64,000 nt of DNA from Sitta carolinensis (taxonomy: Eukaryota > Chordata > Aves > Passeriformes > Sittidae): positions 37,171,870-37,235,869 of the forward strand of contig JAVUNC010000006.1 of the NCBI GenBank assembly GCA_032173965.1, written 5' to 3'. The translations under genes were made by a program, and so were the position numbers. The stretch's first letter is position 1; every line of letters starts with the position of its first letter. Of the stretch, positions 27,516 through 39,370 are shown one piece after another. A model generated the notes under the pieces. That model saw only the letters and a program-made list of their open reading frames with translations, had not been told where the DNA came from and made no database searches.

Positions 27516-28198
27516 GATCAGGAAATTGCCTCTGGGAGAAAAGAAGATTTGAGGATGTGGGAAGAGAACACATACACATTTGGTAGTCAATACTGATGAA
27601 ATCAGGTAATACTGCTGGTTAGAAAACCTGCCGTGCTTATCTAGATGTAATCATTATCTAACGATTATTTCTGGCAGTGTCTTACAGTATGTTCTGTCAC
27701 CTTTCCACTGACAAAGCCTTTATATCTTATTACTGCATTATTTATAATGTCTTTGCCAGCCTACCCAGCATACTTCTTAAATAATTATAAGTTGTAATAT
27801 GTTTCTGGCAGCAGAGACAAAGAACTCTACTCCTACCAACAGGAGATCAGCAATCTTCTTCATTAGAAATTGTAAAAATATTCTGTTATTATTAATTACA
27901 TTTTTTATTACTGTTATTATTATTTAACAGCAAGCTACATGCATCAGCATGTTTGAGATGGTAGGGATTTTCATGGTAAGTCCTGCCTTAAGGATATTTC
28001 AAGGAAGGGTAAATATCCCTGTTCCTTCTCTGTTTAGAAATTTAGAAATCCTTCACAGGGCTCTCTCAACAGTTAACACCCACATATTCTTTAAAGAATA
28101 GTCTACCAGATACAGAGAATTTATCACAGACACAGAAAAGCTCCTCTTTTCCAGGTTTTCATTTTAGTGTGGGGCTTGGTTCCCTTCAAAAAACTGAA

Positions 28199-28256
28199 TT
28201 TTTTTGGTTGGTGTTGGTTTGGTTTGGGTTTGGTTTGATTGGTTTGGTTGGTTTTG
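28199..28256. repeat. G/T-rich low-complexity tract
   Basis: Irregular GGTTT, GGTTTG and GGTTGG units over 58 bp with almost no A or C on the plus strand. It is similar in style to the tract at 46018-46097 and the reverse of the A/C tracts at 5633 and 47399. Confidence 0.85.
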
Positions 28257-30465
28257 CTGTTCTTTGTTTGCTATATTTGCAAACCATTTGTTCTAGCAAA
28301 ATTCTAGCAAAGATGTGAGTTTTCATTTTTCCTTAAAAATTTTGTACCATTGGGGATGCAAAAGGGGAAGATATACTTTAGAAGGTTTTGTGAAGAAAAA
28401 TTGTGAAGAAAGCCTTCCACTGTTATTGCACATAACTGTTACTGAAGGGATTTCCTTTAGTGACAGGAAGTTTTTTGATCCCAGTCAGTTCTGTAGTCCA
28501 GTCACCCCTAGCAACTTCTAGACATAAAGGAAGGAATGACAGGGAGGTAGGAAAAGGTAGGTGGTGGGGTGGGGTGGGGGGACTATAGTGGGATAAATTG
28601 GTGCTACACTTAAAAGATATGGTGGGAGAGTGTTCTTTCCTTTGAGAATATCTTGCCTAAGTTGCTTTGGAAGGCTGAGACAATTGAAAACATCTGTCCT
28701 TCTGGCTTCAGTACATCCTTAAGCATTTTTCCAGATAATGAAATAAGATAGCAATTTAAAATTTCTAGTTCCTGTGCCCAAAACAACCTTTAAGCTATTA
28801 CCTCTCCATTTTTCTGTCATGAGGAGTGTCTCATACATGCAGGCAGAAAATTCTAGAGTGTCAGGGATGGTGACAGTCCTCTGTTGCTGTCCCAGCCTTT
28901 TTGCTAACATTTCCTAGCACTGTAGAAGGGTCCACCGAGCAGTTCACCAAACACTTTAGGATGCCAGATATTGACATTGTTGGAAATCATCCAGATCCAT
29001 GTCTTTTAGAAGCATTTATAAATCACATTAATTTGTCACTCCAAAGGGGTTGCTAAGCTAGGGCTGAAGTTTGCAGCAAAAACAATAACCATTTCATTCA
29101 GTCTAGCTAAGTCTGCTGGCATGATGCTGATACAAAATGCCTTAAAGTACAGAAATGTTCTGCTGTTGCAATGTATGGGAGAAAAATACCCTTCTTAGTC
29201 AGGATAACAACTAGTAGTAGTCACCTATAGGGTCTGTACACAGTTGTAATTCACTCTCAGGGCTGATCACAGCCATTTCTGCACTGAGAACTGTCATCAA
29301 ACAAGTACTAGGGAGAGAATAGAAACCTTGTGAGTGCAGTAAGTGGCCATCTATTATTTCAGTATCATAGGTTTCTCAGATCTCTGCTTCCACTGACAGA
29401 TTTCTTTCCACTTCTCAGAAAGACAGAAAAAGGTGTATTTGTGTAGTATTATATTACACTGGATCCCATGAGCTGTGTTCACAATTGGGCCCCATTTCCA
29501 CATACCCCCTCACTGAACCCAGAGTAGCCGGCTCTACTCTTACTGAAGTAAGAGGCATATTTACAGAGATGGATACAGACACAACTGGGTCCTTGCCTGC
29601 ATGGGAAACTGGTTGGTCACAACATATTTTATCTGAAAAATTTACTGTATACCCACCCGTAGGAATACTAATACAGGCTACATCTACCCTTAGAAACATG
29701 AAGTTTAGAACAGGAAAAATGTCAGTGTGGTTATTGGCTGTTTTCATCCATTCTACAGTAGATGATAATAGAAATTTCACGCTGAATTTCCACAAAATGA
29801 AAGATGCAATTATACAGAGGAAAACCCCATCTGAATTATGACATATTGTATTGATTCACTATGTCCAAACAAAATTAATTCTAATTGATATAGACTGTAT
29901 AATCAAGCTTTCTACCTTAATGTATGCATCCTAGGCTTTTGAAGGAGGAAGAATTAGGTTGGTAGATCTATTTGCTGCTTTCTGTATACTCTAATGGATA
30001 TGGTGTTCAGCAAATTAGCTACTGCAAGGTTTTTAGATAGTTTTGTATTTGGCATAATATTGATCTAATAGGATGTGGATTTTTGCCCTCTACACAAAAA
30101 ATGTATTTTATTTGGTGTTTTCTTTCTAAGAGTAAGAATCTTGCCTAAATACATTTCAAAATACTTTTGATTATGAGCTTAGGGCAACTGAATCATTCCT
30201 CCGCTGAGAGATATTGGTATTATTCAAGAAACAAAATCTTCCTTTTTGCCCAACTTCCACTTGTACTTCAAAGTATGACATTTTTCTTCTTGGCTGAGAA
30301 AAGTACATAAGGAATTACACTTTCAATAGCATTCTCCTTAAACTTTTTCAAAAGGTTTGGATACCAACATAATAACTCCCATACTGCCTAGAAAATAATG
30401 TTTTATATATTATCAACAAATAACCTCACAAACCTCTTCCAATTTCTGATGCATTTATTTCTTTT

Positions 30466-30570
30466 CATTATTCAGTTGGACAAACAGAAGCAGAAAATGT
30501 CTTGCCCAAAGAAAAGCACATCCAAGGGATCAGGAGAACCTGTAATCTATTTTCTGAATTTTAAGCTTCA
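30466..30570 (-). mobile_element. probable second MIR-like SINE relic
   Basis: On the plus strand, CATTATTCAG and ACAAACAGAAGCAGAAA, then CTTGCCCAAAGAAAAGCAC, follow the order of the inverted MIR core (CATTTTACAG, GAAACTGAGGCACAG, CTTGCCCAAGGTCACAC). The match fades after about 90 bp. It is weaker than the copy at 27358-27515 and could be chance similarity. Confidence 0.4.
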
Positions 30571-33283
30571 GCATCTGCAGCTTTATTCACTGCTAAAGAT
30601 TTCACCAATACACTACGAAATTTTATAACTCAAAGTATTATGTTTAAAAACATAGAACTCTTTTAATTACTGAAATTTAAATCAAAAGATTTAACAGACC
30701 TTGAGAATTATTTCATGGCTATTAATAAGAATTTATTTATGATGGTGGTGATTGTAGCTACTGAAGCTGTGGTGTTGGGGTGATAAGAATGCCTATTCAA
30801 AATGGATGTCTGAGATAAAGATCCCAAATAGGCACTCAGCAAAGAGAGAGGAAACAATGGTGTAGAAGAAACTATAAAAAGGAGTAAAAAACCCACTGTG
30901 GATCCATATTTTATGCTGGATAGTATCTAATCTCAGGGCAGCTTTCTTTGAAAAGAATTGTTAATTTTTTTGTTTGCAACATTTTGATCAGATTGTCTAT
31001 CTTTGCTTGATTTCATGGCAATAAATACATGAGAGCAAAACCTGTGACACTGGACAGAGCTGTTTATGATGCAGAAATCTGTATCAATTTCAATGTATTA
31101 ATTTTTACTTTATAAAAGCATTTGGTTAAGGATGGCATGTAATGTCTGCAATAACAGTGATGACACATCCAATTCATCTCATTGCTGCTCTCTGTTAAGG
31201 GTAGCTCATGCAAAATAATGGGTCAGTCTAACACCCATGAACCTCTAAGTGTGGATCTAGGCATAAGAGGCAGCAAAATACTTAAGGGAATTTATGAAAG
31301 AGAGGCTGTCAGGTTGCAAGACTGCTCCACAGAAACAGCTTTTTCCAATGTTTTAAAGGAAGAAGAAAAAAGCAGTTGGGAAAAGTTAGCTGTGAGATGA
31401 TGCACACAGAAAATTGTAGATGTTCCTCAGTTTAATTCTGTGTATTGCAAGGTACTGCAATTCTTTGGTATTTTAAGTAGATTTCCCAATGCAGTGTCAT
31501 GTACCTCCTGTACAGTGGCAATCATTCCCACTCACTTTTTTTTATCTGAGTAAAATTATCCTGCCTTACATATAGTAATAACTCTATAAACATGTTCTTC
31601 TAGTGAAAGAAACTATGTCTTAGGAAGGAAATGAGAAGCTAATAGGGAAAAAGAATGTGGGACAGTATGTTTTGGTAACACAAAACAAGACATCTCACAG
31701 TTTTTGTGGACATGATACCTAACTGAATTAGAGTTAGAATAGACCTAGAGTTAGAGAACAACCTTCTTTCTAAAATGTTCAACATAGTCAAGATCTTTTT
31801 AACTACATTAAGGACACCTCATAGGTGCATAAATTACGAAAGCAGAGCTAAGGGGCAATGAACACCATCTTACAGCAGGACGAGTGTGTCACCACCTACT
31901 ACAGGGTTTCCAGATGTCAGCTGTTAGAGTATGCAGGCTCCTGTAGGAATGTTTCCACATGATGAGCAGCCTGGTCTCAAATAAGTCATCAGTAAGTCTC
32001 TTCTTGGTTTCCCCATCACCTGCCAACAGGGAGTGGTAACACCTGCTCACCCCATACTGTGTATTTGCTTCTCTTTAGGATTTCATTTATCAGTTAATGG
32101 CTACAAAGCAAACAGGAAATATTAACAAATATTCACATCAATTGAGAAGTGTAAATTGGTGCTTGCTAGTAGAGTTTTCTCACTATGCAACAGTTCGCTT
32201 ACTAAAGTCAGTCACCTGATGCTATTACAGCTGATAATTGAGTCAGTCTCTCCAGGAGTGTTTCAGTGTTTTGGACAGCCTCTCCTTGGGAGACTTTTCA
32301 TGCTGAATACACTATTTTGAATGTTACTGATAACACATTTTTAAATCTATTTCCTATGTAATCCTCAAGTCACCCTGAAGAGTCTGCTTTAAGCTTAAAG
32401 TAGATACCAATGTAGGCCTTAGATTTCTGTTAGTTTTTCCTCTTATTAGGAACTTAATTCAAGATAACACATTGTCACCAAAAGAATTTCCTTCTCCTCT
32501 TAAATTAGGAGCAGCAAACAAATGAAAAATTATGATCAATGTTGTTTCTTTTTATAAAATCTTGCTGCATTCTGTGGTGGATACATCAGACTCCAACAAT
32601 TACCTCTTCCTGCTACAAGGCAAACACACTGGATTATTGAATCATTCCATCTTTCTCTGTTATCCAGAAAAAATTGCATATGTAATTAATCCACACAAGT
32701 AGTAGCAGCTTCATCAGGGGGGATTAAGTTCATTTTAGAATTATCTTGCACTTTTATGGAACAAAAAGACTGATCATTCAGAAATCTTTCGCAAAGGAGG
32801 ATAGCTGAACTTCAGTCTAAATACAGAGTCAGAGGAACCTTTTTTATCATACTGCTTTTGCTTTGCATGTGCTTAGAAATTGTCTCCTAGATTAGGAATC
32901 CATGAATATTTTGAGCGCTTGCATGCTAAACTGTCAAGTCATGTCAAGACTATACTTCTTTAATGAAGTAAACTAAAGAACAAATTGAAAAGGGTTCTAA
33001 AAGTGGAAATAATTAAAGTAATGTTCTCCTAATGCAAAATCTTCTGTACGGTATATGCTTAAGGTGCAACTGCTCTCATTTTAAAGCTCACTTTTTTGTC
33101 AGCTGAGATGACACAGCCTTTTAAAGACACTCTCTAGGGCCCAATGAGTATGTCTCCTGTTTTTGTGTGAGTTTTCTAGTCAGATAGTTTTTTGTTTTTT
33201 TTTTTTCCATTGCATTGCCCTTTAAAGAGCTGGTTTTATAAAACAAAGAAGCAAAGAACAAACAGATAGTGCTGTTTATAAAT

Positions 33284-33507
33284 ACAGAATCAAAGAGAAA
33301 AAGAGTGGTTCATGTTGTAAGGGACTGCTGGAGATTGTTTAGTCCTACATCCCTGCAAAAGCAGGCTCACCTAAAGCAGGTTGCATAGGAATGCTTCCAA
33401 ATCACTTTTGAATATGTTCAGAGATGGAGACTCCACGTTCTCTCTGGGCAGCCTGTTCCAGTGCTTTGTCACCCTCAAAGTAAAGAAGTTTTTGCTCATA
33501 TACAAAT
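33284..33507 (-). mobile_element. CR1 LINE 3' end (ORF2 C-terminus and 3' UTR)
   Basis: The minus strand encodes the standard C-terminus of CR1 ORF2: FFTLRVTKHWNRLPRE, then VESPSLNIFKSDLEAFLCNLL broken only at the natural stop. The short 3' UTR follows, with the expected segment complementary to GGACTGCTGGAGATTGTTTAG. The left boundary is the 3' terminus. The copy is 5' truncated where the LTR-like block begins, which is how most genomic CR1 copies look. The frame is intact over this piece, but there is no catalytic domain, so it is non-autonomous debris. Confidence 0.9.
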
Positions 33508-33599
33508 GGGTCCTAGTTTGACCAGCCCAGAGAAGGGAGCTGGCTAGGTTTGAGATTGGCATTTTATTGGACCAATGGGAAAGCATTTTCTAGTTCTTA

Positions 33600-33890
33600 T
33601 TCCCTTTGAACGAAGCCCGGGAAGCTCTTCCCTTCCGTGTGCCGGCAGGCGCACCCCTCTGCCCTCCCGGCCCTGCCCAGGGTGCGGGGAGGCGGCGGCG
33701 GGGCTGGGTCCGCTCGGCCCGGCCGGGATTCTCCGCTCCTGGAGCGGCGGGAGCGGCTGCCGAGCCCTCCCCGAGGAACCCACCGGGCCCGGCCGGGAGG
33801 GGCAAAGGAGCCGGCAGAGCCTGCAGAGCTTTTGTGCCAGTGGAACCAACAAACCACGCTGGGCTGAGGCTGTGTCGGCATCGGGAGCGG
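33600..33890. promoter_or_regulatory. CpG-rich, GC-rich island inside the LTR-like block
   Basis: A sharp switch from AT-rich flanks to about 290 bp of very GC-rich sequence with many CpG (GGCGGCGGCGG, CCCGGCCGGG, GAGCGGCGGGAGCGG). It is the only such stretch in the window. It may be the U3 promoter/enhancer part of the element or a host-type CpG island. Survival of the CpGs suggests a young insertion or lack of methylation. Confidence 0.5.
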
Positions 33891-34297
33891 CTGAGCATGG
33901 GGACAGCACCTGTATGGGCACCAAAGGAGCTGAGCATGGGGACAGCACCTGTATGGGACACCAAAGGAGCTGAGCATAGGGACAGCACCTGTATGGACAC
34001 CAAAGGAGCTGAGCATGGGGACAGCACCTGTATGGACACCAAAGGAGCTGAGCATGGGGACAGCACCTGGATGGGCACCAAAGGAGCTGAGCATGGGGAC
34101 AGCACCTGCACGGGCACCAAAGGAGCTGAGCATGGGGACAGCACCTGTATGGGCACCAAAGGAGCTGAGCATGGGACAGCACCTGTATGGGCACCAAGGA
34201 GCTGAGCATGGGCACAGCACCTGTATGGGCACCAAAGGAGCTGAGCATGGGGACAGCACCTGTATGGGCACCAAAGGAGCTGTGCATGGGCACCAGC
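33891..34297. repeat. 39-bp minisatellite, ten copies plus a partial
   Basis: Tandem units begin CTGAGCATGGGGACAGCACC and continue with TGTATGGGCACCAAAGGAG. Unit starts fall at about 33891, 33930, 33970, 34009, 34048, 34087, 34126, 34165, 34202 and 34241, with a degenerate eleventh at 34280. The second copy is 40 bp and the eighth 37 bp; the rest are 39 bp. The period is 13 codons and the unit lacks stops, so long repetitive frames appear on both strands (about 132-264 codons). These are artefacts of the repeat, not evidence of a gene. Single-base variants (GGACACC, TGGATGG, TGCACGG) mark individual copies. Confidence 0.95.
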
Positions 34298-34664
34298 ACG
34301 GGTGGCCCCCATGGTTTGTGCTAAAGGCGGCTTCGAAGCCAGGAGCAGCCCTGAGCCCCGTTCCACACTGAGAGCAGCTGGCACAGCTCACATGGAGTCA
34401 GCAAAAAGAGCACGTGGCCAGCAGAAAGATGCAAAGCTTGTTTCTGATACAAGACTTGGACTAAATTGACTTTTTTTTTCAGTGTTACAAAACTTTGTAC
34501 TGGAAGAACACTAATTCTCTCTTAGGCTAAGAAAAAAGAGACGTGAAACTTTTTAAGAGCAACCACATGAAATTGAAGTCGGTAAGAAAAGAGTTAGATT
34601 TTAGATTGAAGGGATTTTGAGAAGTTTGTCTTAAGCTTAGGCTGTAAAGTTCTTTTGTGGAGCT

Positions 34665-35063
34665 ATGGTACAGATATACTTTGATATATCAGACTTTGGG
34701 TTTTCCCCAGTAAGTTCATGGAATGTTTTGGGGGGTAGTGGCATTCTAGCCACAATCATGAGCAGAAGCACCAGTGTTAGAAGTTTGATGAGAACCCTCG
34801 GCCCCAGGGATAAAAGAGGAAGACCTCTGTTCCCAGAGATGAGTGAAAGGATGCTAGAACGGCTCATCCTTAAAAAAATGCACCCCAGTAAGCTGATAAG
34901 GACCGAGAACACAGTTGTGAAGAAAAACTGTGAAAGATGGGAAAGACTTCACAAAGGCAGATCTCGGGCACCTGAGGTTTATGAGAAAATGAAGCCACAA
35001 GAATTCTTTTCTTGTGGGGAGTTTTCCATAGCATTAGCAAAGAATACTTTTCTCTCTAAATGA
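34665..35063 (+). other. 132-codon open frame inside the LTR-like block, unrecognised
   Basis: Runs from ATG to TGA without interruption in sequence that is not low complexity. The predicted product is basic and mostly hydrophilic, with Arg/Lys-rich patches (MSRSTSVRSLMRTLGPRDKR near residues 32-51; LILKKMHPSKLIRTE near 67-81). It has no signal peptide or membrane segment and no family I recognise. A 91-codon frame lies antisense to it (34637-34912). It lies upstream of the AATAAA of the same element, so it would be transcribed with it. It may be a small accessory frame of the element, a remnant of an internal gene, or chance. Confidence 0.2.
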
Positions 35064-36011
35064 ACTAAAGATTATTTGTAGAGGTGAAAAACTGACTGAG
35101 ATTTCTGAGTGTTGTCTTTACATTGTTGGTTAAGAGGAAAAAAGGGTTGTGGGGAGGGAGGAAGAGTGTTTTGAAGGTTCCATCTTCATTCTTGTTGTTT
35201 TTCTTTCTTTTGGTATTAGTTAATAAAGTCTTATTACTTTTAAGCTTAAGCCTTCTTTACTCTTGATTTGGACCTTTGAAATTGGCAAAAAATCAAACCA
35301 GAACAGAAATTGGTGTTTCTGCCCAGTTTTGAATTGAAACCATGACACTTTGATAATTGCAAAGTTTCACATTAAATTATAAAATTGTATGAATTATAAA
35401 ATTCATCCTTTGAGGAATTACATATTACTTTGACCATAGCACTGTACAAATCTGTTGACTTTTCCTTTATGCATTCTCATTATATAAGTTTCTATTTCCC
35501 TAATTATTAATATTTTTTAGAACTTTTTTATTTCATAAATGTTTCTTTTCCTTTTATTTGATGTATATCAATTGGTGACAGCAGAGCAAAAGAAAGCTGG
35601 GGAACTTACTTTGTCAACAACTTTTGATTCAGGATGACGAAGGTACTTCCTTTAATGAGGATAACTCCACTCAGAAGGAGACAGGAGGACAGATTGCAAC
35701 ACCAGGAGGGAAAATAGACGTCAGTTATAGCACAGGAGGTAAATGGAGTTTTCCCTTGACTGCTGGTAAGAGAGTTTACATGTATGCTTCTTGGATTAAT
35801 TGATACTAATTGCAGAAAAGTTTGTTCTTACTAGTCCCCCAAAATTCACTTTGCTTTTGGACATCCTGGACATCCAGTTCTCTAAAATGCATGACAGTGA
35901 GGGATGCAGACAGAATTGTTCTGTTAGGTGCACAGGTACAGTTTTGTAACTATTTCTAGATCTTTTTATGAGTCTCTGTACATAATCATAAGTGTCTGTT
36001 TATGCCAACAG

Positions 36012-36036
36012 GTGTGTGTGTGTGTGTGCGTGCGCA
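36012..36036. repeat. short (GT)n array with CG variants
   Basis: GT dinucleotides followed by GCGTGCGCAC. Alternating purine-pyrimidine of this kind can adopt Z-DNA. Too short to be an obvious polymorphic marker. Confidence 0.8.
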
Positions 36037-39000
36037 CGTCTTCTGTTTTTTTTTTAATTTTTAGTGTCTTGGAACCTTCTCTCCTAGGAGACAATCTTCT
36101 TCAGAGACTGTGCCTCATGATGTTTTACACCAGAATTCACTTTGGCTAACCTCCAAATATGAAAGTAGTCTCTGTTTCACAAAACACATGCCTGATATCC
36201 ATTCAGCTGCTGTCTCTGTTACTCCAAGTAGTGGAATCACATCACATTTCCTTTACTCCTGTGGTTTCATTTTCGACATGACTTTTGGAATCCCTTTTAA
36301 AGACTCGTATGTCGGTATACACATAAGTACCAACAAAGATGACGAGTGCACAGCCAACTGTCTCCATCCCTAGACATATGTTCCACACAGTTATATCACA
36401 CAGAAATTGAAAATAAAAAGGCATCTTGTGCACCATTAAACAGCCCAGTCATACAAACAATTAATGCAGATTTTCACTGGGATTCAAGTTGTGGCCACCA
36501 TGTCCACCATGATCAGTGCCTAATGCAGCAGTAGGTAATTTGTCATGTGACACTGCAGTGCTTGTAGTCTAGATTATTCCCATTTTACCTGGCTGTATCT
36601 AACATTTACCCATGCAAATGTAGTTCATCCAGAAAATGCAAAACTGTTTTACTCATTTGCATGAATACACAGTAAAATGGTGCAGTCAAACAGCATGCAG
36701 AGCACCTCCTGAGATCCTGCACCCATGAGCACACAAAGCATGATCATCCTGGAATGACAAACACACTCCACCTGCAGGCAAAGAACTGCTATTCTTACAA
36801 ACTTCTGAAAGACTCATACTCCTCAGTTCACAGCTCTGGTAAATTGATTGCTGCAGTCATATCTTAAAATACAAATTCATTTATTATGCATATATTTTTC
36901 ATTAAAAGATGCTGTGTGGATGAAGGGGGTTATTCATGTATTCATTTGCATCTCTCAGTTTTCTGATTTGGTTTCTTTTTTCAATTTTTCCCAATTTATT
37001 TTTGATTATTTTCTATTCCTCAGAGGCCAAAATTCAATATGTAAAAACGCTTTTGAAAAGGTGAATCAACTTCTAATGTCAAATTCAATAAGAGCAGCTA
37101 CCACAATCACATCACTTAACAATATGAAAAGACAATGATGTCCCACATATTTACTATCTTCAGAGATGCTCTGAGTTGAAAATTAAGGATAATTTACTGC
37201 AGTGCTTAGAATCCAAACAGGTATTCAGAAAATGGACCTCATACAATGATTTTTCTAGCCAGTTTATTTATTCTGAATCCTACAGCCATTAATACAGTCT
37301 AAACTCCAGGAAAGTGAAGGCCAAAATGTAGTTATTTTCCTTACCTTGTTTGTAGGGAAAAGCTGAATTTCAGGTGCTCATAAAGTAGCATAATGAGTTA
37401 CTGTGGAAATGCTCCTTACGTTTTCAGGTGCTTTGGTGCATTACTTGCCTGCAGGTATGACACAGATTGACGGGGGCACCACTAGGAAGCACCATCTCCA
37501 GTAGGCAAAGGTCCTCCTCAGGCTCATCAGCCTCAAAGAGGGCTCTGACAACTGCAGCTCCATGAGGACTGCAGCCCAGCAGTGTGGCTGGCAATGTCCT
37601 GCTCCAGGGATGGATAGCTGTAATTCATTTACAGGTGAAATGATCCATGCAGTCTCAACATGACCACTCAATCCTTGCCAGTAAACCTGGGTAAGCAATT
37701 AAAAAAAAAAATTAAAAAAAAATCAGCGTAAACTTACAAGTATTATGGGAAAGGGTTTTGATAAAATGGAGATGGATTAATTTCAGGTTATTAAAAATCA
37801 ATATTTAATTTTCAAAGTTAATATTTCATTAAAGAAAGATATTAGTTTGTTTTTTGGTTTTTGGTTTTTTTTTTAAATCTGGTATCAAATAGTATGTGGT
37901 GTTGCCCGTGTTTCCCAAAATAAATTACTTAGGATTAAATTCCCTCCACTTTAGATATTGAACAATATATGTTGAATACTAAGCCTATAAACATGAAACT
38001 CGGATCCTGAAACTAGGATTAATGAAAAAAGCAGGTACGCTTTGCCAAAAAAAACAAAATAAATTATTTTTGGGCAGGTTTCATCTAAGTCAAAGTTAGT
38101 GTAGAGAAATAAACACTTTAAATAACTAATTGAGAAGGTAATGGCTTATTCCCTAGAGTTCCCTGTTTCTTTCCTAACTTGCTATGAAGGGAGAGGAGAA
38201 TGATGACCTTACTCTCAAATGTGGATGTCTTGACATCTGTATAAGCACAGGTGTTTTCCATTCTTCAAGATTTCAGTACTATGTTAAAAATCTTCTGAGG
38301 CATACATTAATTACAGAATTTAAAGATTACTTTGCTCCCTGTACTGTTTTTCACTCCAGCCATAACATTTTCTCTGATGAGTTCATTTCCCACCTGATGC
38401 AGTGCAGCATTAAGAAACTGCCTAAGTCAAACCTTGTGAATATTCTACTTGAGCCCAAGAACTTTGCTACATAATGTTTACATTTGTAAGTTCTTTGCCG
38501 AATGTTGTTCATAGCATGGATCTTAATAAGAAAACAGTCCAGACAGTTCACATGCAGTTTGTGTATGCATTATTCAGCGCTCGTTCTGATATTTTTTATT
38601 AACAATACTCCATATGCGATTTCTTTATGTGTACTTCTCAGTCCTATAGTGGTTATTTATCTATTAAATGCTCTAAATAAAGCCAGCCTAAGATTTTATT
38701 TGAGAATTAAGCATCCATTTAAGCTTTTTTTAAAAATATTGTATTAACATTGTCAGAAATTGGATTTATTTTCTCTTTCTATTTAAGTAATACTCCTAAT
38801 TTCAGTGGTCTTAGTTCCAATTTGTGTTAATGAGAGGGATATGAAAAGAATAAATGTGAATTATTGTATGACGAATTAATTTTTTACCATAAAAGAATCT
38901 CCACCAGTCATTTGAAGCTTTCTATTATGTATATTCCTCAAAAAAAATTTAGACTGTTTACAAGAAATAATCAACATTACAGAATTATGTTCAATCCTTT

Positions 39001-39149
39001 GGAAATTGCTATTTTCATACCAGTGCAGTTGAGCTCAGGTAGCAAAAGCCCCACCTCCCCTTTTATATTTGATTTTAGTGTCTTAATAGCAGAAAACTGG
39101 ATAAAGAATTGTACAGAAAGAGATCAGATGCTGTAGAAAATCCATACTA

Positions 39150-39370
39150 TAACAGTTGGATTGTTTAAGAGAATATAGACTAAGGCTGAATAATTATGCA
39201 AAAGATAAATCATCTAGCCATGTAATTAATTTGGAATTACAATGACAATAAAGGTGGAGTTAAATTCTTATTGATACATTAAAATTGTGATAAATGTTAA
39301 TATATTTAATTGGTATTTAACAAGATAGCTGTAGCAAGTTAATTAGATATCCATTTACATACTTCATAAA
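39150..39370. promoter_or_regulatory. candidate conserved noncoding element (AT-rich homeodomain-type motifs)
   Basis: Dense TAAT/ATTA cores (GTAATTAATTTGG, GGAATTACAATGACAATAAAGG, TTAATTAGATATCC) over about 220 bp, with no low-complexity runs. That texture is common in developmental enhancers of gene deserts. Conservation cannot be seen from one sequence, so this is a guess from composition. Confidence 0.2.

Larger units (their letters stand above)
27516..33283. other. unique AT-rich DNA, no recognisable gene
   Basis: Contains the G/T-rich tract and a second probable MIR relic listed separately. A pair of overlapping chance frames on opposite strands (113 and 118 codons, about 29454-29841) shows no known domain, no codon pattern and no splice or promoter context. 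Confidence 0.6.
33508..35347 (+). mobile_element. LTR-like retroelement block (probable avian ERV solo LTR or non-autonomous derivative)
   Basis: The left end (TCCTAGTTTGACC) and right end (TTGAAACCATGACA, reverse complement TGTCATGGTTTCAA) form the short imperfect inverted termini typical of several avian ERV LTRs that start TGTCCTGGTTT and finish AAACCATGACA. A polyadenylation signal AATAAA at 35222-35227 sits about 120 bp before the right end, as in an R-U5 arrangement. Inside, in order, are a GC/CpG-rich head (33600-33890), a 39-bp minisatellite (33891-34297), then an AT-richer body with a 132-codon open frame (34665-35063). No gag, pol or env motif, primer-binding site or second LTR is visible. 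No clear target-site duplication is seen. At 1.84 kb it would be long for an avian LTR, so a composite element is possible. Family assignment is uncertain. Confidence 0.55.

Noticed and set aside
29454..29841. Overlapping 113- and 118-codon frames on opposite strands
   Set aside because: Mutual antisense openness without any family signature is better explained by local base composition.
33891..34297. Regular repeats resembling a CRISPR array
   Set aside because: Units are contiguous, with no unique spacers, in a vertebrate genome. It is a minisatellite.
33544..34391. Several overlapping 118-264 codon frames on both strands
   Set aside because: They result from the stop-free 39-bp minisatellite and GC-rich flank. 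The repeat's +1 and -2 unit lengths shift frames, and no known domain appears.
37441..37698. 85-codon Trp/Leu-rich minus-strand frame
   Set aside because: It looked briefly like a retroelement protein piece, but I could not match any motif or find flanking element structure.
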